64,000 bases of DNA, from NCBI GenBank assembly GCA_017561265.1, contig JAFZDJ010000003.1, forward strand, positions 1 through 64,000. Reading direction: 5' to 3'. The notes under the pieces were generated by a model. It was not told the origin of the DNA. It saw nothing but the letters and a program-made list of their open reading frames with translations, and ran no database searches. Positions 61,842 through 64,000 of this stretch are shown in pieces. Made by a program: the position numbers and the translations under genes. Position 1 is the first letter of the stretch; each line of letters opens with the position of its first letter. The DNA is from Bacteroidales bacterium. GTDB lineage: Bacteria > Bacteroidota > Bacteroidia > Bacteroidales > UBA932.

Positions 61842-62306
61842 ATGAAAGATACATCATTCAAGTCCGTTCAATACGAAGGCATCAAGATACGTATTCCGGG
61901 AAGCTGGTTTTCCGAGACAGAGACATATGAAGAGGCTGACGGAAGCACATCCTACAGTCTTAATCTATGCGGCAGAGGCAGGGATGCAAGATGCATCAAC
62001 ATCAGCGTAGGCATGATTCCAGAGGGCTCCGACGCCCACATCGAAGCCAGCCGTGCATATGAGGAGGTGGTCAGCGAAGAAGACCTGGCAATAAACGAAG
62101 AGCCTATCATCTGCTTCGAGTTCCAGAAGCGCAAGGCCTACGGATTCAATATATGGACAGATGACGGACTCCCTTGTTTCTTCTTCTGCATGGATCTTCC
62201 GTCACGCGGCAAGAACAGTCTCATAACAGTCCTCGTCTGCGCTCCGGACAACAAGGATCTCGAAGACCTCATGACCTTGGCTGAGGAATCGCTGGAAGTG
62301 GAATAA
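61842..62306 (+). CDS. Unknown 154-aa soluble protein
   Basis: Not recognised. No signal peptide, alternating beta strands (SVQYEGIKIRIPGSWFSETE, YSLNLCGRGRDARCINISVG, SLITVLVCAPDNKDLED), acidic. The layout recalls small PsbP/Mog1-like alpha-beta folds, but I cannot prove it. It starts 4 bp after the CoA-transferase stop, so it is co-transcribed; 7 bp separate it from the lipoprotein downstream. Confidence 0.7.
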   Translation: MKDTSFKSVQYEGIKIRIPGSWFSETETYEEADGSTSYSLNLCGRGRDARCINISVGMIPEGSDAHIEASRAYEEVVSEEDLAINEEPIICFEFQKRKAYGFNIWTDDGLPCFFFCMDLPSRGKNSLITVLVCAPDNKDLEDLMTLAEESLEVE

Positions 62307-62313
62307 AGCTGAC

Positions 62314-64000
62314 ATGAAAAACAACATAAAATCTTACATCATGATCCTGTGCGCAATGCTCTTGTGCACAGGATTGGTTTTTACCTCATGCGAAGTACAT
62401 TATCCCTCCAGTGGTGGAAACACAGAACAGAATGGTAACGGAAACACCGGCAATAACGGAAACGAAGGTGGTAATGAAAACGGTGGTGGTGAAGAAGCAG
62501 TCAAAGATCCGCTGACAGTCACTCTCAGCAAGGTGACGGCCACAACTGCTACCTTCACAGGACAGCTCAATGTACCGGAGGAGGATCTGCCTTCATGCAA
62601 GGTGACCGTATACTATGACGGACATAAATACAAATTCGACATAAACCAGCATAGCGTCAAAAATGTATCGACAGACGCCTTTGATGACGAACAGAAATTC
62701 TCGATACATATCGATTCATTGACATTCGGGAAAGAATACGACTACTGCATAGTTGCTGAATTGAAGGATGAGAATATCACCTCAGAAGTCCTGAACTTCA
62801 GAACAGATGATGTGGTCATAACTTTAACAGCCACAGAGAATCCTATAATAACAGAAAAACCTGTTGTTGCCGAATTTGAAGGCTCCATAACAGGGTTATC
62901 GGAAGAAGACAAGGAATTTGTCGAGGTCGGTCTCATATATTCTTCCGTACTTGACGAGGTATTGAACCGGAATGGAAAATACAAGAAGATTCGCGCAACA
63001 GAGATTTCAGAGGATGGAAATTTCACTGTTATATCCGACTCACTTGCCGTAGGTATCAGGTACTATTACAGCTACTACACGAACGCACACAATAGAACGG
63101 ACATCAGGGAACTGGATATCATGCATCCGTCTTCTACAGAATTCGACTTTGACATGTCTTCTGCAGCAGACCTTTCCTCATCCGCTTCCGCCAACTGCTA
63201 TATAGTCTCAAGCGAAGGCTGTTACAAGTTCAAGGCGGTGCAGGGAAACAGCAGATCCTCTGTCGGAGAAGTTGCTTCTGTATCTGTCATCTGGGAAACC
63301 TTCGGAACGGATGTCACACCGGAACGTCAGGATCTGATAGCCGGAGTCTGTCATGAGAACGGTTACATCGGTTTTCAGACCACAGGATTCAAGGAAGGCA
63401 ATGCTCTCATCGCCGCCAAGGATGCAAAAGGCAATATCCTATGGTCATGGCATATCTGGCTTACAGACGAAGAACCTCAGGCACAGACCTACGACAAAGG
63501 AGCAGGCGTCATGATGGACAGGAATCTTGGAGCGACATCTGCTGCGCAGGGGGAAGTCGGAGCTCTTGGCCTGCTATATCAGTGGGGAAGGAAGGACCCG
63601 TTCATGGGATCCAACAAAATACGCAGTTCTGCCAGTGATTCCGGTCTTGCAAAATCAACCCATGGATGGCCTGCACCCGTAGCTTCAGATCCGACGACCG
63701 GCACAATAGAATACGCAACCGCACATCCTACGACTTTCATACTATTCGCAGAAGATGAAACAGCTCATAGCGATTGGTTTTACACAGGCTGTTCTGTAAC
63801 AGACAACACCCGTTGGGCTACTTCCTCAAAGGGGAAGACGATTTATGACCCGTGCCCTGCCGGATGGCGTGTCCCGACCGGAGGAGAAAACGGAATCTGG
63901 GCAAAGGCATTAGGTTCCTCATCAAATTATGAGGAAAGATACTATGGCAACGGCATACACTTCGCAGGCAAATATGGAGCCGACCATGGCATATGGTATC
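62314..64000 (+). CDS. FISUMP-domain lipoprotein, 3' end cut by window
   Basis: At least 562 codons, open to the right edge. Lipoprotein signal with C26 (LVFTSC-E), then a low-complexity Gly/Asn/Glu linker (GNGNTGNNGNEGGNENGGG). Two fibronectin-III-like segments follow (VTLSKVTATTATFTGQL; VITLTATENPIITEKPVVAE). The visible end is a Fibrobacter succinogenes major paralogous (FISUMP) domain: GAGVMMDRNLGATSAAQGE, LYQWGRKDPF and YDPCPAGWRVPTGGENGIW. Such proteins are surface-exposed in Bacteroidetes with unknown roles. It may be transcribed with the two genes before it. Confidence 0.85.
   Translation, partial: MKNNIKSYIMILCAMLLCTGLVFTSCEVHYPSSGGNTEQNGNGNTGNNGNEGGNENGGGEEAVKDPLTVTLSKVTATTATFTGQLNVPEEDLPSCKVTVYYDGHKYKFDINQHSVKNVSTDAFDDEQKFSIHIDSLTFGKEYDYCIVAELKDENITSEVLNFRTDDVVITLTATENPIITEKPVVAEFEGSITGLSEEDKEFVEVGLIYSSVLDEVLNRNGKYKKIRATEISEDGNFTVISDSLAVGIRYYYSYYTNAHNRTDIRELDIMHPSSTEFDFDMSSAADLSSSASANCYIVSSEGCYKFKAVQGNSRSSVGEVASVSVIWETFGTDVTPERQDLIAGVCHENGYIGFQTTGFKEGNALIAAKDAKGNILWSWHIWLTDEEPQAQTYDKGAGVMMDRNLGATSAAQGEVGALGLLYQWGRKDPFMGSNKIRSSASDSGLAKSTHGWPAPVASDPTTGTIEYATAHPTTFILFAEDETAHSDWFYTGCSVTDNTRWATSSKGKTIYDPCPAGWRVPTGGENGIWAKALGSSSNYEERYYGNGIHFAGKYGADHGIWY

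Overview
The window is chromosomal DNA of a Bacteroidales bacterium, most likely a gut or rumen plant-fibre degrader. The evidence is: Bacteroidetes-type promoters (TTTG, about 19-20 nt, TAnnTTTG) upstream of many genes; a hybrid two-component system; signal-peptide lipoproteins with Bacteroidales character; GH97, GH95, GH67 and GH43 enzymes; FabK in place of FabI; and FISUMP and ORF6N domain proteins. I cannot name the genus.

Region 1 (1-4971) is the right end of an integrative element. Its leftward genes encode a tyrosine integrase, an unknown 240-aa protein, a helix-turn-helix protein, a RecA/RepA-like ATPase, a zinc-finger/Toprim-like DUF6371 protein and a cut-off DUF3800 protein. It ends at a 20-bp tRNA 3'-end duplicate followed by a terminator, so the intact tRNA and the rest of the cargo should lie left of the window. 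Region 2 (5137-7290) holds a ParDE toxin-antitoxin pair with a palindromic operator over its promoter, a membrane LytTR protein and two small unknown genes.

Region 3 (7284-16470) is a five-gene leftward cluster of unknown role. It contains a membrane-anchored helix-turn-helix protein, a secreted close paralogue of that protein's outer part, two TlpA/thioredoxin-like proteins and a lipoprotein. Four of the five share a recognisable ~90-residue beta-rich domain. This is the least explained and most interesting part of the window.

Region 4 (16555-49230) is a large hemicellulose saccharification and pentose catabolism region. It has GH2, GH95, GH31 (with PA14), GH35, GH97, GH43 and GH67; xylE, xylA, xylB and a Nudix-type regulator; mannonate dehydratase; transketolase; a hybrid two-component sensor; and two more sugar transporters. 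There is no SusC/SusD pair and no endo-xylanase, so it looks built to trim and catabolise oligosaccharides of decorated glucuronoxylan and/or xyloglucan. Xylose would flow through XylE, XylA, XylB and Tkt into the pentose phosphate pathway. Glucuronate released by GH67 would reach UxuA after steps encoded elsewhere.

Region 5 (49256-51000) has a small winged-helix gene, a repeat-bearing intergenic stretch, an orphan ORF6N gene and a structured intergenic sequence. Region 6 (50912-62306) is housekeeping: flavin-reductase-like protein, nucleoside phosphorylase, DUF4293, fabZ-fabF-fabK, a membrane LytTR regulator, prfA, a GNAT-like protein, tcdA, mazG and a CoA-transferase. A FISUMP-domain lipoprotein runs off the right edge.
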